A stretch of 52,261 nt of DNA from Methylococcales bacterium (GTDB taxonomy: Bacteria; Pseudomonadota; Gammaproteobacteria; Methylococcales; Methylomonadaceae): positions 1 to 52,261 of the forward strand of contig JAGLDH010000132.1 in the NCBI GenBank assembly GCA_023145835.1, in the 5' to 3' direction. Position 1 is the stretch's first letter. The number at the start of each line of letters is the position of its first letter. The notes under the pieces are model-generated. The model did no database searches and was not told the DNA's origin. It was given only the letters and a program-made list of their open reading frames with translations. Shown here one piece after another: positions 1 to 10,450 of this stretch. A program made the translations under genes and the position numbers.

Positions 1-850
1 ATTAATTTTACTTGGGTACTTACATGATGGCGAAAAAGAAGAAACCTATACCAGGTTAGTTCCAACGCCAGAGAATAATGCTCAAGAAAAAGAGCAAGTT
101 TAGTTACAACATGAATCAATAGGCGATTCAACTAGTCTTTCTACAGAAGATGAGGTCGCTAAAAAGAAGTCATGAGTCACAAGGGTAAGCTAAACGAAGT
201 CAAACAAGCCACCGTTACCCAACAATCTAAGCTTACTCAATGATGCCAGAATACACCCTATGATCATTTTATTGTGAGTATCAGTCAACTCTATGTTCGA
301 CACATCGTTTGAGGAAAACAAACCAAACCAGTTGAATTGGGTGCAAAACTCAGTGTTAGCTTGGCAGATGAAGGATTTGCCAGAGTAGATCATCTACGCA
401 GGGATGCCTTTCATGAGTGACTTGTTTTAAAAAACTCAGGTTGAGCACTATATATAAGCGAACAGGGTATTATCCAGAAAAGGTATTGGCAGATCCAATA
501 TATAGCACACAAAAAAAAGCAATACCTGAAACAGAAAGACATTGACTTTACAGGTAAGCCAATGGATCGCTCAAAAAAAGTGACTAATGAGAATCGGGAA
601 AAAATGAAGCAACAGAAAGCACAACGTAGAGCAGGCTATCTTCAAGCATATCGCCATTGAAGGCAAGTTTGGGTAAGGTAAGGATGGTTGTCGACTCAAC
701 TACATTTGAGCAAAAAGAGTTGACACCTCAATCGCCTGGATCAACAGCATTTTCTTGGTGAAGAACTTACATTGATCTTGGAAAGGATTTTTTTACGTAC
801 TGTAAAAAAATCGAACCAGCTTGATAGCTAAATTGAAGAGAATTAAAAAA
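1..850 (+). pseudogene. Decayed IS5/IS1182-type transposase remnant
   Basis: Read in shifting plus-strand frames, this stretch gives recognisable pieces of a DDE transposase. Around 240-330 it reads YDHFIVSISQLYVRHIV, matching the family's DRIVSISQPHVRPIVRGK block. At 330-420 it reads KPVELGAKLSVSLADEGFARVDHL, and at 540-650 FTGKPMDRSKKVTNENREK. Around 700-790 the remains of the final IAWINSIFLV segment can be seen. Several stop codons and frame changes interrupt it, and the 5' part lies beyond the window. It is dead mobile DNA directly upstream of the methane monooxygenase operon. The family call is from memory of conserved blocks, so the exact IS name is open. Confidence 0.7.
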
Positions 851-1019
851 AATATTCAGTAGCCAAAAACACAAAATTTTTTAGTTTTTTGGCCAAAATG
901 GGGTGTTTTATGAAAAACGATTGCTGACTTACTGAGCAGGCTCTAGTTATAGGAATAAAAAAATGTTTGTATTAATATTGACGTGGTTAGTAAAACGAGT
1001 GAAAAGGATGTGTTAATTC

Positions 1020-1048
1020 TTGACATAATTTAAAGACAGAAGTAGACT
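1020..1048 (+). promoter_or_regulatory. Probable sigma-70 promoter of pmoCAB
   Basis: A perfect -35 box TTGACA (1020-1025) is followed after 17 bp by TAGACT (1043-1048), which matches four of six -10 positions. Transcription would start near 1055, giving a leader of about 115 bases before pmoC. A second TTGACA occurs at 1109-1114 with weaker -10 candidates, so a second start is possible. Confidence 0.5.
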
Positions 1049-1121
1049 GCATTCCTAACCTAACGGAAAGGTTTGTGTTTTGAAAATCAAAATATTGTTT
1101 AGTCAAGGTTGACAAATAAAT

Positions 1122-1142
1122 TCTCAATTATATTAATTGAGA
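1122..1142. promoter_or_regulatory. Perfect palindrome in the pmoC leader (operator-like)
   Basis: TCTCAATTA (1122-1130) and TAATTGAGA (1134-1142) form a perfect 9-bp inverted repeat around TAT. It ends 18 bases before the AGGAGG ribosome-binding site. The size and spacing suit a dimeric repressor or activator site. As RNA it would be a weak AT-rich hairpin. No regulator gene is visible nearby, so the function is inferred. Confidence 0.4.
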
Positions 1143-1170
1143 TTAAGTAATCTATTTTTAGGAGGTAGAA

Positions 1171-1923
1171 ATGGCTGCTACAACTGAATCAGTAAAAGCT
1201 GATGCTAAAGAAGCACCACTGCTAAACAAGTTTAACTTGTTTGCAGGTTTAATGTTGTATCTTGTATTTTATTCATTTATTCGTTGGTACGAGGGTGTAT
1301 ACGGATGGTCTGCTGGTTTAGATTCATTTGCACCAGAGTTCGAAACATATTGGATGAATATGTTGTATATTGAGTTGGTTGCAGAAGTAATAATTGCATC
1401 TGGCTTATGGGGATACATTTGGAAAACTCGTGATCGTAAAGTAATGTCAATTACTCCACGTGAAGAGTTAAGAAGACACTTCCACCATTGGGTGTGGTTA
1501 GTAATGTATGGTTGGGCTATTTACTGGGGAGCTTCGTACTTCACAGAGCAAGATGGCACATGGCATCAAACTATTGTTCGTGATACTGATTTTACACCAA
1601 GTCATATTATTGAATTCTATTTGTCATATCCAATTTACATCATTACTGGTGTATCTTCTTTCTTATATGCTAAAACTAGACTTCCAACATATCATGAAGG
1701 TTTACACCTTATGTATTTGATTTCAGTTATTGGTCCTTTCATGATTCTACCAAATGTAGGCTTGAATGAGTGGGGACATACTTTCTGGTTTATGGAAGAG
1801 CTATTCGTTGCTCCATTGCATTACGGTTTCGTATTCTTTGGATGGGCTGCTCTTGCTGTAATGGGTATTGTTAATACTGAAGTTATGACACTAGCTAAAT
1901 TACTTAAAAAAGACTTAGCTTAA
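1171..1923 (+). CDS. pmoC: Particulate methane monooxygenase subunit C
   Basis: PmoC is the membrane subunit of the copper enzyme that oxidises methane to methanol in intracytoplasmic membranes. The 250-residue protein has about six membrane segments. It carries the metal-ligand pattern D128-x3-H132-x12-H145 (in EQDGTWHQ and FTPSHI), and the hallmark NVGLNEWGH block near residue 190. The start is fixed by AGGAGG at 1160-1165. It opens the canonical pmoC-pmoA-pmoB operon, with the sigma-70-like promoter and a palindrome upstream. The length is usual for the family. Ammonia monooxygenase is the only close alternative, and the pmoA sequence and gene context favour methane oxidation. Confidence 0.98.
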   Translation: MAATTESVKADAKEAPLLNKFNLFAGLMLYLVFYSFIRWYEGVYGWSAGLDSFAPEFETYWMNMLYIELVAEVIIASGLWGYIWKTRDRKVMSITPREELRRHFHHWVWLVMYGWAIYWGASYFTEQDGTWHQTIVRDTDFTPSHIIEFYLSYPIYIITGVSSFLYAKTRLPTYHEGLHLMYLISVIGPFMILPNVGLNEWGHTFWFMEELFVAPLHYGFVFFGWAALAVMGIVNTEVMTLAKLLKKDLA

Positions 1924-1964
1924 AAAAAGCGAAGTTAATAAAAGTAATACAATACTATCTCCTG

Positions 1965-2000
1965 CCAAACCCACTTTAATATTTTATAAGGTGGGTTTGG
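1965..2000 (+). promoter_or_regulatory. Stable intercistronic hairpin between pmoC and pmoA
   Basis: CCAAACCCAC (1965-1974) pairs perfectly with GTGGGTTTGG (1991-2000). The stem is extended at its base by ACTATCT (1954-1960) with AGATAGT (2008-2014) across a small internal loop. No T tract follows, so it is not a classical terminator. It more likely processes or protects the pmoC message, or tunes the ratio of pmoC to pmoAB transcript. Confidence 0.6.
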
Positions 2001-2055
2001 TAAATGAAGATAGTAAATAAAAAAAATATAATTTTAATTTTTAGGAGGTAAGCCA

Positions 2056-2805
2056 ATGAGCGCATCTCAATCAGCTGTCCGATCTCGCGCGGAAGCCGTT
2101 GCTGTTTCTCGTACATTCGACTGGATGATTCTCTTTACGTTATTTTTCGTTGTTTTAGGCGGATATCACATTCACTACATGTTAACTGGTGGTGACTGGG
2201 ATTTCTGGGCTGACTGGAAAGATAGACGTTTATGGGTGACTGTCGCACCAATTGTTTCAATCACTTTTCCTGCTGCTGTTCAAGCTTGTTTATGGTGGAG
2301 ATATCGTCTACCTATAGGCGCAACACTATGTGTGTTGGGTTTATTATTAGGTGAGTGGATCAACAGATATTTAAATTTCTGGGGTTGGACATACTTCCCA
2401 GTTAACTTCTGTTTCCCTTCTCAGTTAATTCCAGGCGCGATTATGCTTGACGTTATATTGATGCTAGGTGGATCAATGACTTTAACTGCTGTAGTCGGTG
2501 GTTTGTCATGGGGATTAGTTTTCTATCCAGGTAACTGGCCAGTAATTGCTCCTTTACACGTACCTGTTGAATATAACGGTATGATGTTTACTTTAGCTGA
2601 TTTACAAGGATATCATTATGTACGTACTGGTACTCCTGAGTACATCAGAATGGTAGAAAAAGGTACATTAAGAACTTTCGGTAAAGATGTTGCTCCAGTA
2701 TCAGCATTCTTCTCTGGTTTCGTATGTATTATTATTTACTTTTTATGGCACTTTTTCGGAAAATGGTTTGCAAAAACAGACTTTATTTCTGACGAAGATT
2801 TGTAA
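2056..2805 (+). CDS. pmoA: Particulate methane monooxygenase subunit A
   Basis: This 249-residue integral membrane subunit is the standard phylogenetic marker of methanotrophs. It contains the familiar blocks GGDWDFWADWKDRR (around 46-59), NFWGWTYFPVNF, and the FYPGNWPV and PLHVPVEYNGMMFTLADLQG segments. The start follows TAGGAGGTA (2042-2050), nearly the same ribosome-binding site as pmoC. It lies 132 bp after pmoC across a stable hairpin and 85 bp before pmoB. The sequence is full length with no disruption. The type I (gammaproteobacterial) assignment rests on the overall residue pattern and is an inference without a tree. Confidence 0.98.
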   Translation: MSASQSAVRSRAEAVAVSRTFDWMILFTLFFVVLGGYHIHYMLTGGDWDFWADWKDRRLWVTVAPIVSITFPAAVQACLWWRYRLPIGATLCVLGLLLGEWINRYLNFWGWTYFPVNFCFPSQLIPGAIMLDVILMLGGSMTLTAVVGGLSWGLVFYPGNWPVIAPLHVPVEYNGMMFTLADLQGYHYVRTGTPEYIRMVEKGTLRTFGKDVAPVSAFFSGFVCIIIYFLWHFFGKWFAKTDFISDEDL

Positions 2806-2890
2806 GAAAAAATATCAAATAATAATAGAAGGCTGGCGGATTAAATTGCCAGAAACTCTTACACTAATCTCTAGAAATAGAGGAGGGTAT

Positions 2891-4135
2891 ATGAAATTAA
2901 TAAAAGACAAGGTAGCTAAGTTATCCTTTGTCGCACTGCTGATTACTATGACAGCAGCGATGTTTTACACACCAACTGCATCTGCACATGGTGAGAAGTC
3001 TCAAGCGGCTTTCATGCGTATGCGTACAATTCACTGGTTCGACATGAACTGGTCGAAAGAAGAAGTTGCAATTAATGACACAATGTCAATTTCAGGTAAA
3101 TTCCACGTTTTTGCTGGTTGGCCTGAAACTGTTGATAAACCAGAAGTATCTTTCTTAAACGTTGGTATTCCTGGTCCTGTATTCATTCGTGCAGGTTCTT
3201 GGATTGGTGGACAGTTAGTTCCACGTTCAGTATCTTTAGAGTTAGGTGAAACTTATGATTTTAAAGTTTTATTAAGAGCTCGTCGTCCAGGTGAATGGCA
3301 TGTCCATTCAATGATGAACGTTGAAGGTGGTGGTCCAATCATTGGTCCTGGTAAATGGGTAACAATTACTGGTTCAATGAGTGAGTTCACAAACCCAATT
3401 ACTACATTGACTGGTGAGACAATTGATCTAGAGCATTATGCGCTGGATAACGTATACTTCTGGCATGCTATCTGGTATGCAATTGGTGTTGCATGGATGG
3501 TTTTTTGGGCTAGACGTCCTATGTTTATTCCACGTCACATTGCAATGGCAAGTGGTAAAGCGGATACATTGATTTCATCAAGTGATAAAAAAGTTGGTGT
3601 TGCATTTCTACTAGGTACAGTTCTTCTGCTTGGTGGAGCGATGGGCGCAACTAACGATAAGTTTCCAATCACAACTCCATTGCAGGCTGGTTTGATGCGT
3701 GGAATTAAGTGGATTGAAACGCCTGCAGCAACTGTTTCAGTTAAAGTTGAAGATGCTTCTTATCGTGTACCAGGTCGTGCTATGCAGATGACATTGACTA
3801 TTACAAATAATGGTGATTCTGCAGTTCGTTTAGGCGAATTCAACACAGCTTCAGTACGTTTCTTAGATGCTGATGTACTTGAAGATGAGACAGGTTACCC
3901 TGATGATCTTCTTGCTGAAGAAGGTTTAACAGTTAGTGATAATAGTCCTTTAGCTCCTGGTGAGACAAGAACTATTGAAGTAACTGCTTCTGATGCAGCT
4001 TGGGAAGTATATCGTCTAGCTGACTTGATCTACGATCCAGATAGTCGTTTTGCAGGGTTACTATTCTTCTTTGATGAAGAAGGAAACCGTCAAATGACTA
4101 TGGTTGATGCTCCATTAATCCCAGTATTCATTTAA
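2891..4135 (+). CDS. pmoB: Particulate methane monooxygenase subunit B
   Basis: PmoB holds the soluble copper-binding cupredoxin domains of the enzyme. A signal peptide (residues 1-32, ending PTASA) is cleaved so that H33 becomes the N-terminus. With H137 and H139 of the WHVHS motif it forms the conserved copper site. H48, a further copper ligand in some species, is also present. Two membrane helices (about 195-215 and 236-256) join two periplasmic cupredoxin domains. The start at 2891 follows GGAGGG (2882-2887). A longer open frame upstream overlaps the end of pmoA and lacks coding sense. At 414 residues it is standard length. A terminator follows directly. Confidence 0.97.
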   Translation: MKLIKDKVAKLSFVALLITMTAAMFYTPTASAHGEKSQAAFMRMRTIHWFDMNWSKEEVAINDTMSISGKFHVFAGWPETVDKPEVSFLNVGIPGPVFIRAGSWIGGQLVPRSVSLELGETYDFKVLLRARRPGEWHVHSMMNVEGGGPIIGPGKWVTITGSMSEFTNPITTLTGETIDLEHYALDNVYFWHAIWYAIGVAWMVFWARRPMFIPRHIAMASGKADTLISSSDKKVGVAFLLGTVLLLGGAMGATNDKFPITTPLQAGLMRGIKWIETPAATVSVKVEDASYRVPGRAMQMTLTITNNGDSAVRLGEFNTASVRFLDADVLEDETGYPDDLLAEEGLTVSDNSPLAPGETRTIEVTASDAAWEVYRLADLIYDPDSRFAGLLFFFDEEGNRQMTMVDAPLIPVFI

Positions 4136-4170
4136 TGAGTAAAACTTAAAACATAAGTTTTAGGTTGGGA

Positions 4171-4211
4171 TAAAAAACCCTCATCACCGAATAGGTGGTG
4201 GGGGTTTTTTT
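4171..4211 (+). terminator. Rho-independent terminator of pmoCAB
   Basis: The stem CCCTCATCACC (4178-4188) pairs with GGTGGTGGGGG (4194-4204), with two wobble pairs. It is flanked by a run of six A on the left and of seven T on the right (4205-4211). It closes the pmo operon 36 bp after the pmoB stop. From here to 4536 I see only AT-rich DNA, with no convincing gene or promoter. Confidence 0.85.
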
Positions 4212-4536
4212 ATTATAATTATATAAAGTTAGCCTTAAAAGAATATAATAAATAATAAATGAGAAAGCCTTATGATTATAAGGTGGTAGTAATTAACAAA
4301 TTTTAGAGATAGAAGAAAATACTATTAAATTAGTTGCATTGAACCTTGGTTAAATAGTTTATCTAAAGAAGAGGTGGTGTATATTCTGATTTGAAATATG
4401 TAATAGATTGAAAGAAAATATTTTTAAATTGATTGAATAAAATATACGTTAGTTAATATCGAATATATTCTCTTAACGATTGTTGGTCAAAATAATAAAT
4501 ACAAGTTAGATAAATAATTATAAAAGGGAGTGAGAG

Positions 4537-5343
4537 GTGAATACAATTGAGAATATTGTGTCAATACGGAATCTAACTTTTTTACGACAAAACAGAAAAA
4601 TTTTTGATGGTATTTCTCTTAATATTCAAAGGGGTAAAGTTACTGCTATTATGGGGCCAAGTGGAACAGGAAAAACTACATTGCTTAAATTAATTGGTGG
4701 CCAATTAATTCCAAATCAAGGTGAGGTGATTGTTAATGGCCATAATGTTCATGAATTAAAACGATCAGATTTATATTCTTTAAGAAAAAAAATGGGGATG
4801 TTGTTTCAAAGTGGGGCATTACTAACAGATTTAAATGTATTTGATAATGTTGCATTACCACTTCGAGAACATACACAGTTAAATGAATCGTTTATTAGAT
4901 CTATTGTTTTGATGAAGCTCGAAGCTGTCGGGTTAAGAGGAGCGAGAGATCTTATGCCAAATGAATTATCAGGTGGAATGGCTAGACGAATTGCATTGGC
5001 ACGTGCTATAGCTTTAGATCCAATGATGATAATGTATGATGAACCATTCGCAGGGCAAGATCCAATCTCATTAGGTACATTAGTTAAATTAATAAAAGAA
5101 TTAAATTCAGTACTGAATCTAACCAGTATTGTAGTGTCACATGATGTAGAAGAAACAGAAAGTATTGCCGATTATATTTATATTTTGTCTGAAGGTAAAA
5201 TAGTGGGACAGGGAACGCCTAAAGAGATTAGAAATGATAAGTCAGAATTAGTACAGCAATTTCTTAAAGGAAAGGCTGATGGGCCTGTCCATTTTCATTA
5301 TCCTGCAAAAAAAATTCAGAACGATCTATTTGGAAATAAATAA
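4537..5343 (+). CDS. mlaF: Phospholipid transport ABC ATPase MlaF
   Basis: MlaF is the cytoplasmic ATPase of the Mla system, which moves phospholipids between inner and outer membrane and keeps the outer leaflet asymmetric. The 268-residue protein has Walker A GPSGTGKT (40-47), the signature ELSGGMARR (about 145-153) and Walker B IMYDEPFAGQD, whose extra G-Q-D is typical of the MlaF group. The start is a GTG at 4537 after GGGAG; no ATG occurs before the Walker A region. It is followed after 5 bp by mlaE, then mlaD and mlaB, in the conserved order. Confidence 0.93.
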   Translation: MNTIENIVSIRNLTFLRQNRKIFDGISLNIQRGKVTAIMGPSGTGKTTLLKLIGGQLIPNQGEVIVNGHNVHELKRSDLYSLRKKMGMLFQSGALLTDLNVFDNVALPLREHTQLNESFIRSIVLMKLEAVGLRGARDLMPNELSGGMARRIALARAIALDPMMIMYDEPFAGQDPISLGTLVKLIKELNSVLNLTSIVVSHDVEETESIADYIYILSEGKIVGQGTPKEIRNDKSELVQQFLKGKADGPVHFHYPAKKIQNDLFGNK

Positions 5344-5348
5344 TCAAA

Positions 5349-6131
5349 ATGATTTATTTTATTCAAAAAATAGGAAATAGAACAATATCATTTTTTTCGA
5401 AATTTGGTCGAAGTGCTATTTTTTTAATTCAAATGTTAATAGCGTGTGTTGCAGTAATATTCAGGCCAAAATTACTATTAACTCAGCTTTATTCTGTTGG
5501 CGTTTTATCTTTTATGATTATTACCATTTCTGGCTTATTTGTTGGGATGGTTTTAGCATTACAAGGTTATTATATTTTGTCTGATTTTGGTGCAGATGAA
5601 ACTTTAGGCTTGATGGTGGCTTCTTCTTTGGTCAGAGAGTTGGGGCCTGTCGTTTCAGCTCTACTATTTGCGGGGCGGGCTGGTTCTGCATTAACTGCAG
5701 AAATTGGTTTGATGAAGGCGACTGAGCAGTTATCAGGAATGGAGATGATGGCAATAGATCCTATTGATCGAATTATCGCGCCACGTTTTTTAGCAGGCTT
5801 TATTTCAATGCCGTTATTAGCCGCATTATTTAGTTCAATAGGAGTAATCGGTGGACAATTGGTGGGTGTTGTGATTTTAGGAGTTGATGAAGGTTCTTAT
5901 TGGTCACAAATGCAATCTAATTTGGACTTTTATGATGATATTGTAAATGGGATTATAAAAAGTATTGTATTTGGATTTGCTATTTCATGGATAGCATTGT
6001 TTGAAGGGTATGATACATTGCCAACTTCTGAAGGGGTGAGTCGAGCAACAACGAGAACTGTAGTAAATTCTGCTTTTGTGATACTTGGGCTTGATTTTAT
6101 TTTGACTGCTCTTATGTTTGGGGATATTTAA
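5349..6131 (+). CDS. mlaE: Phospholipid transport permease MlaE
   Basis: MlaE is the inner-membrane permease of the Mla ABC transporter. The 260-residue protein has a hydrophobic N-terminal part and the family's conserved core: GMVLALQGYYIL, then SLVRELGPVVSALLFAGRAGSALTAEIG near residues 95-125. These form the coupling helix and the lipid path. Five to six membrane segments are apparent. It sits 5 bp after mlaF and its stop is separated by a single base from the mlaD start. Full length, no anomalies. Confidence 0.93.
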   Translation: MIYFIQKIGNRTISFFSKFGRSAIFLIQMLIACVAVIFRPKLLLTQLYSVGVLSFMIITISGLFVGMVLALQGYYILSDFGADETLGLMVASSLVRELGPVVSALLFAGRAGSALTAEIGLMKATEQLSGMEMMAIDPIDRIIAPRFLAGFISMPLLAALFSSIGVIGGQLVGVVILGVDEGSYWSQMQSNLDFYDDIVNGIIKSIVFGFAISWIALFEGYDTLPTSEGVSRATTRTVVNSAFVILGLDFILTALMFGDI

Positions 6132-6132
6132 C

Positions 6133-6594
6133 ATGCAAAATACTAAGACACAGGATACATTAGTGGGGCTATTTGTAGTGATTGGTATTGCTGCTATTTG
6201 TTTTATGGCTTTTAAGATAAGCAATCTAAGCTCATTTTCTAAACAAAATGTTTACACAATAACAGCTCGTTTTGAAAACTCTGGTGGGCTTAAAATAAAA
6301 TCACCTGTATCTATAGCGGGAGTCCGTATTGGTAGAGTTTCAAAAATATCTGTAGATAAAGATAGTTATGAATCGATAGTTGAAATGTATATAAATAGCC
6401 AATATAAATTACCCGATGATACAACTGCAAGTATTTTTACAGCTGGCTTGCTAGGTGAACAATATGTCAGTTTAGAACCAGGAGGCTCAGAAGAAGTTAT
6501 TAACCCAAATGGTGTAATTGATATTACTCAGTCAGCAATTGTATTAGAAGAAATGATAGGACAATTTTTATTTAAAGATCCTGTTGATAATTAA
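6133..6594 (+). CDS. mlaD: Periplasmic lipid-binding MCE protein MlaD
   Basis: MlaD forms the hexameric MCE ring anchored to the MlaFEB complex. This 153-residue protein has one N-terminal membrane helix (around 10-29). One MCE domain follows, with FENSGGLKIKSPVSIAGVRIGRV, and the hydrophobic tail LLGEQYVSLEPGG typical of the family. I start it at 6133, where GGGGA lies 8 bp upstream. An in-frame ATG at 6118 lies inside mlaE and has no ribosome-binding site. The C-terminal extension is short, as in E. coli. The usual next gene, mlaC, is missing. Confidence 0.9.
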   Translation: MQNTKTQDTLVGLFVVIGIAAICFMAFKISNLSSFSKQNVYTITARFENSGGLKIKSPVSIAGVRIGRVSKISVDKDSYESIVEMYINSQYKLPDDTTASIFTAGLLGEQYVSLEPGGSEEVINPNGVIDITQSAIVLEEMIGQFLFKDPVDN

Positions 6595-6622
6595 ATACTA
6601 AAGATGTATTCATCAATATATT

Positions 6623-6940
6623 ATGAAAATAGTTAAAATTACTAAAGCAAAGGATGAGCATTATGAGATGGAGGGAGACCTTGTATTTTTAACTATTAAT
6701 AAAAAAGCTATAAAAGCATTAGACTTTATAAAAAAAGAAAAGAAAGTGAATATTAATTTAGAAAAAATAAAATTAGCTGATAGTGCGGGCTTGGCTCTTG
6801 TAATAGAATGCATAAAATATAGTAAAATTAATGAGACTAAATTGTCATTTAGTCACGTTCCTGAGCAATTACTCACACTAGCAAAACTTGGTGGATTTGA
6901 TATGAGTCCGTATTTATCAATTACCTCTAATCATTTTTAA
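6623..6940 (+). CDS. mlaB: STAS-domain protein MlaB
   Basis: This small cytoplasmic STAS-domain protein (105 residues) belongs to the Mla system, where MlaB binds and activates the MlaF ATPase. The family signature is the LADSAGLALVIECI segment (52-65), followed by a hydrophobic strand and the ending LAKLGGFD. Positively charged and Lys/Ile-rich codons dominate, reflecting AT bias. It lies 28 bp after mlaD where mlaC would be expected, and 180 bp before murA. In E. coli the ibaG (BolA-family) gene sits between mlaB and murA; it is absent here. I am confident of the domain and fairly sure of the MlaB role from context. Confidence 0.82.
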   Translation: MKIVKITKAKDEHYEMEGDLVFLTINKKAIKALDFIKKEKKVNINLEKIKLADSAGLALVIECIKYSKINETKLSFSHVPEQLLTLAKLGGFDMSPYLSITSNHF

Positions 6941-7057
6941 CAAATAATAATTTGTATTAATATTTGATTAATAACGATGGATTAAGGAAAATCTTTTTGC
7001 ATTATGAACTTTATAATTACAAATAAAAAGAATGTTTAGAACAGTTGGTTTAATTAA

Positions 7058-8386
<1,329 letters not shown>

Positions 8387-8396
8387 GGTTTTTAAA

Positions 8397-9026
8397 ATGT
8401 TAACAATTGCTGTATCAAAAGGACGTATCTATGATGATGCATTGCCTTTATTAGAAGAGGCGGGCATAGTTCCAATTGATGATCCGAAAACTAGCCGTAA
8501 ACTTATCCTAAGAACTACGAAAGATGATGTTAATTTAGTTATTATAAGAGCAACTGATGTACCTACTTTTGTAGAATACGGTGCTGCAGATATGGGAATT
8601 GCAGGAAAGGATGTGTTATTAGAGCATGGTGCAGAAAGTTTATATGAACCATTAGATTTAGGTATTGCTAAATGTAGATTGATGACAGCAACTCCGGTAG
8701 ATGCCCCTGAAATTAAAGGGCGAATTAGAGTTGCAACTAAATATGTAAAAACAGCACAAAATTATTTTGCAGGTATTGGAGTTCAAGCAGAAATCATTAA
8801 ACTTTATGGCGCGATGGAATTAGCACCATTGGTTGGATTGGCAGACTGTATTGTTGATGTAGTTGATACAGGAAATACACTTAAAGCAAATGGGCTTGAA
8901 CCTAAAGAGTTAATTACTCATATTAGTTCAAGGCTAGTCGTTAATAAAGCTTCAATGAAAATGAAACACCAAGTTATTCAGGCTTTATTGGATCAATTTG
9001 AAAGAACATTAGCAAAACGAGAATAA
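8397..9026 (+). CDS. hisG: ATP phosphoribosyltransferase, short form
   Basis: HisG joins ATP and PRPP in the first step of histidine synthesis. The 209-residue protein begins [23 protein letters not shown]. It carries the catalytic-domain blocks [13 protein letters not shown] and the PRPP loop near [18 protein letters not shown]. The ATG at 8397 is preferred because the open frame upstream overlaps murA. It lacks the roughly 80-residue regulatory domain of long HisG. Short enzymes need the HisZ regulatory subunit, which is not encoded in this window. hisD follows after 4 bp. Confidence 0.94.
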   Translation: MLTIAVSKGRIYDDALPLLEEAGIVPIDDPKTSRKLILRTTKDDVNLVIIRATDVPTFVEYGAADMGIAGKDVLLEHGAESLYEPLDLGIAKCRLMTATPVDAPEIKGRIRVATKYVKTAQNYFAGIGVQAEIIKLYGAMELAPLVGLADCIVDVVDTGNTLKANGLEPKELITHISSRLVVNKASMKMKHQVIQALLDQFERTLAKRE

Positions 9027-9030
9027 AGAG

Positions 9031-10335
9031 ATGACTGCTTTGAAACTTAATAGACTGGATGTTTCAGAAAAAAACTTTGGAACACAATTAGAAAAGTTAC
9101 TTTCTTGGGATGATGCAGAAGACAATAGTATTCAGCATCAAGTCATTGATATTATCGCTAAGGTTCGAAAAGAAGGTGATAAAGCAGTATTAGATTATAC
9201 GAATAAATTTGATCAAACTCAGCATAAAAAAATAGCAGAAATTGAGTTGCCATTAGAAAAACTAAAGGTTGCATGGGATTCTTTGACTGCAGAAAAAGCA
9301 GAGGCTTTGCAAACAGCTGCCAATAGAATAAGATCTTATGCAGATGAACAGAAAATGCAGTCCTGGCAATATGTTGAAGATGATGGAACTGTTCTTGGTC
9401 AAAAAATTACAGCATTAGATAAGGTTGGTTTATATGTGCCTGGAGGTAAAGCTTCATATCCTTCCTCAGTATTAATGAATGCTATTCCTGCCAAAGTAGC
9501 AGGAGTAAAAGAAATTGTAATGGTTGTTCCTACACCCGGGGGAGTAACAAATCCTCTTGTACTTGCCGCTGCATATATCGCAGGTGTTGATAAGGTTTTT
9601 ACAATAGGTGGAGCACAAGCGATTGCAGCTCTTGCATATGGCACTAAAACAATTCCTGCTGTCGATAAAATTGTTGGCCCAGGTAATATTTATGTTGCAA
9701 CAGCAAAAAAAATGGTCTTTGGGCAAGTTGGTATCGATATGATTGCTGGCCCCTCTGAAATTTTAATTATTTGTGATGGAAAAACTAATCCAGACTGGAT
9801 TGCGATGGATCTTTTTTCTCAAGCTGAACACGATGAAAATGCGCAAGCTATTTTAATTTCAGATAATAAAGAATATTTAGATTTAGTTGAACAAAGTATT
9901 AATAAGCTGCTTGTAGAGATGGAGCGTAAAGATATTATTGCAGCTTCACTTTCATCACGAGGAGCCTTAATTAAAGTTGATACTCTAAATCAAGCAGCAG
10001 AAGTTGCTAACACTATTGCACCTGAACACTTAGAGCTTTCAGTTGAAGACCCTGAAACCCTTAATCAACATATACGCCATGCTGGAGCCATATTTATGGG
10101 AAGGTTTACAGCTGAAGCACTTGGTGATTATTGCGCAGGTCCAAATCACGTACTTCCTACATCAAGTACAGCACGTTTTTCATCTCCACTTGGGGTGTAT
10201 GACTTTCAAAAGCGTTCTAGTTTAATCAACTGTTCTGAAGTAGGCGCAGATACATTAGGTAAAACGGCATCTGTATTGGCTAGAGGTGAAAGTCTGACTG
10301 CTCATGCCCGTTCTGCTGAGTATAGAATAAAATAA
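9031..10335 (+). CDS. hisD: Histidinol dehydrogenase
   Basis: HisD oxidises L-histidinol to L-histidine in two NAD-dependent steps. The 434-residue protein contains the family blocks [19 protein letters not shown] and [13 protein letters not shown]. The zinc-site segment [14 protein letters not shown] is present, as are the catalytic Glu-His pair in IAPEHLELS and the C-terminal [13 protein letters not shown]. It lies 4 bp after hisG with GAG upstream. Full length and undisturbed. hisC follows after 115 bp, a gap large enough to hold a separate promoter, though I see no clear one. Confidence 0.96.
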   Translation: MTALKLNRLDVSEKNFGTQLEKLLSWDDAEDNSIQHQVIDIIAKVRKEGDKAVLDYTNKFDQTQHKKIAEIELPLEKLKVAWDSLTAEKAEALQTAANRIRSYADEQKMQSWQYVEDDGTVLGQKITALDKVGLYVPGGKASYPSSVLMNAIPAKVAGVKEIVMVVPTPGGVTNPLVLAAAYIAGVDKVFTIGGAQAIAALAYGTKTIPAVDKIVGPGNIYVATAKKMVFGQVGIDMIAGPSEILIICDGKTNPDWIAMDLFSQAEHDENAQAILISDNKEYLDLVEQSINKLLVEMERKDIIAASLSSRGALIKVDTLNQAAEVANTIAPEHLELSVEDPETLNQHIRHAGAIFMGRFTAEALGDYCAGPNHVLPTSSTARFSSPLGVYDFQKRSSLINCSEVGADTLGKTASVLARGESLTAHARSAEYRIK

Positions 10336-10450
10336 CTTTATTGCATTGTAATAAAACCAGCAAGAATCTTATTTATACTGCTCTTACAATAAAGGGTATT
10401 AATAGGGAAATTCTATTAAATATTTGTATTCACAAAATATCATTCAGTAA

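Noticed and set aside
862-893. GCCAAAAA/TTTTTGGC hairpin as a terminator before pmoCAB
   Set aside because: No T run follows on the plus strand, and the T run lies inside the stem. At most a weak structure left from the insertion sequence.
2687-2890. Longer pmoB start inside pmoA
   Set aside because: The extra 68 residues lie in another frame over pmoA and would hide the signal peptide; the ATG at 2891 has a strong ribosome-binding site.
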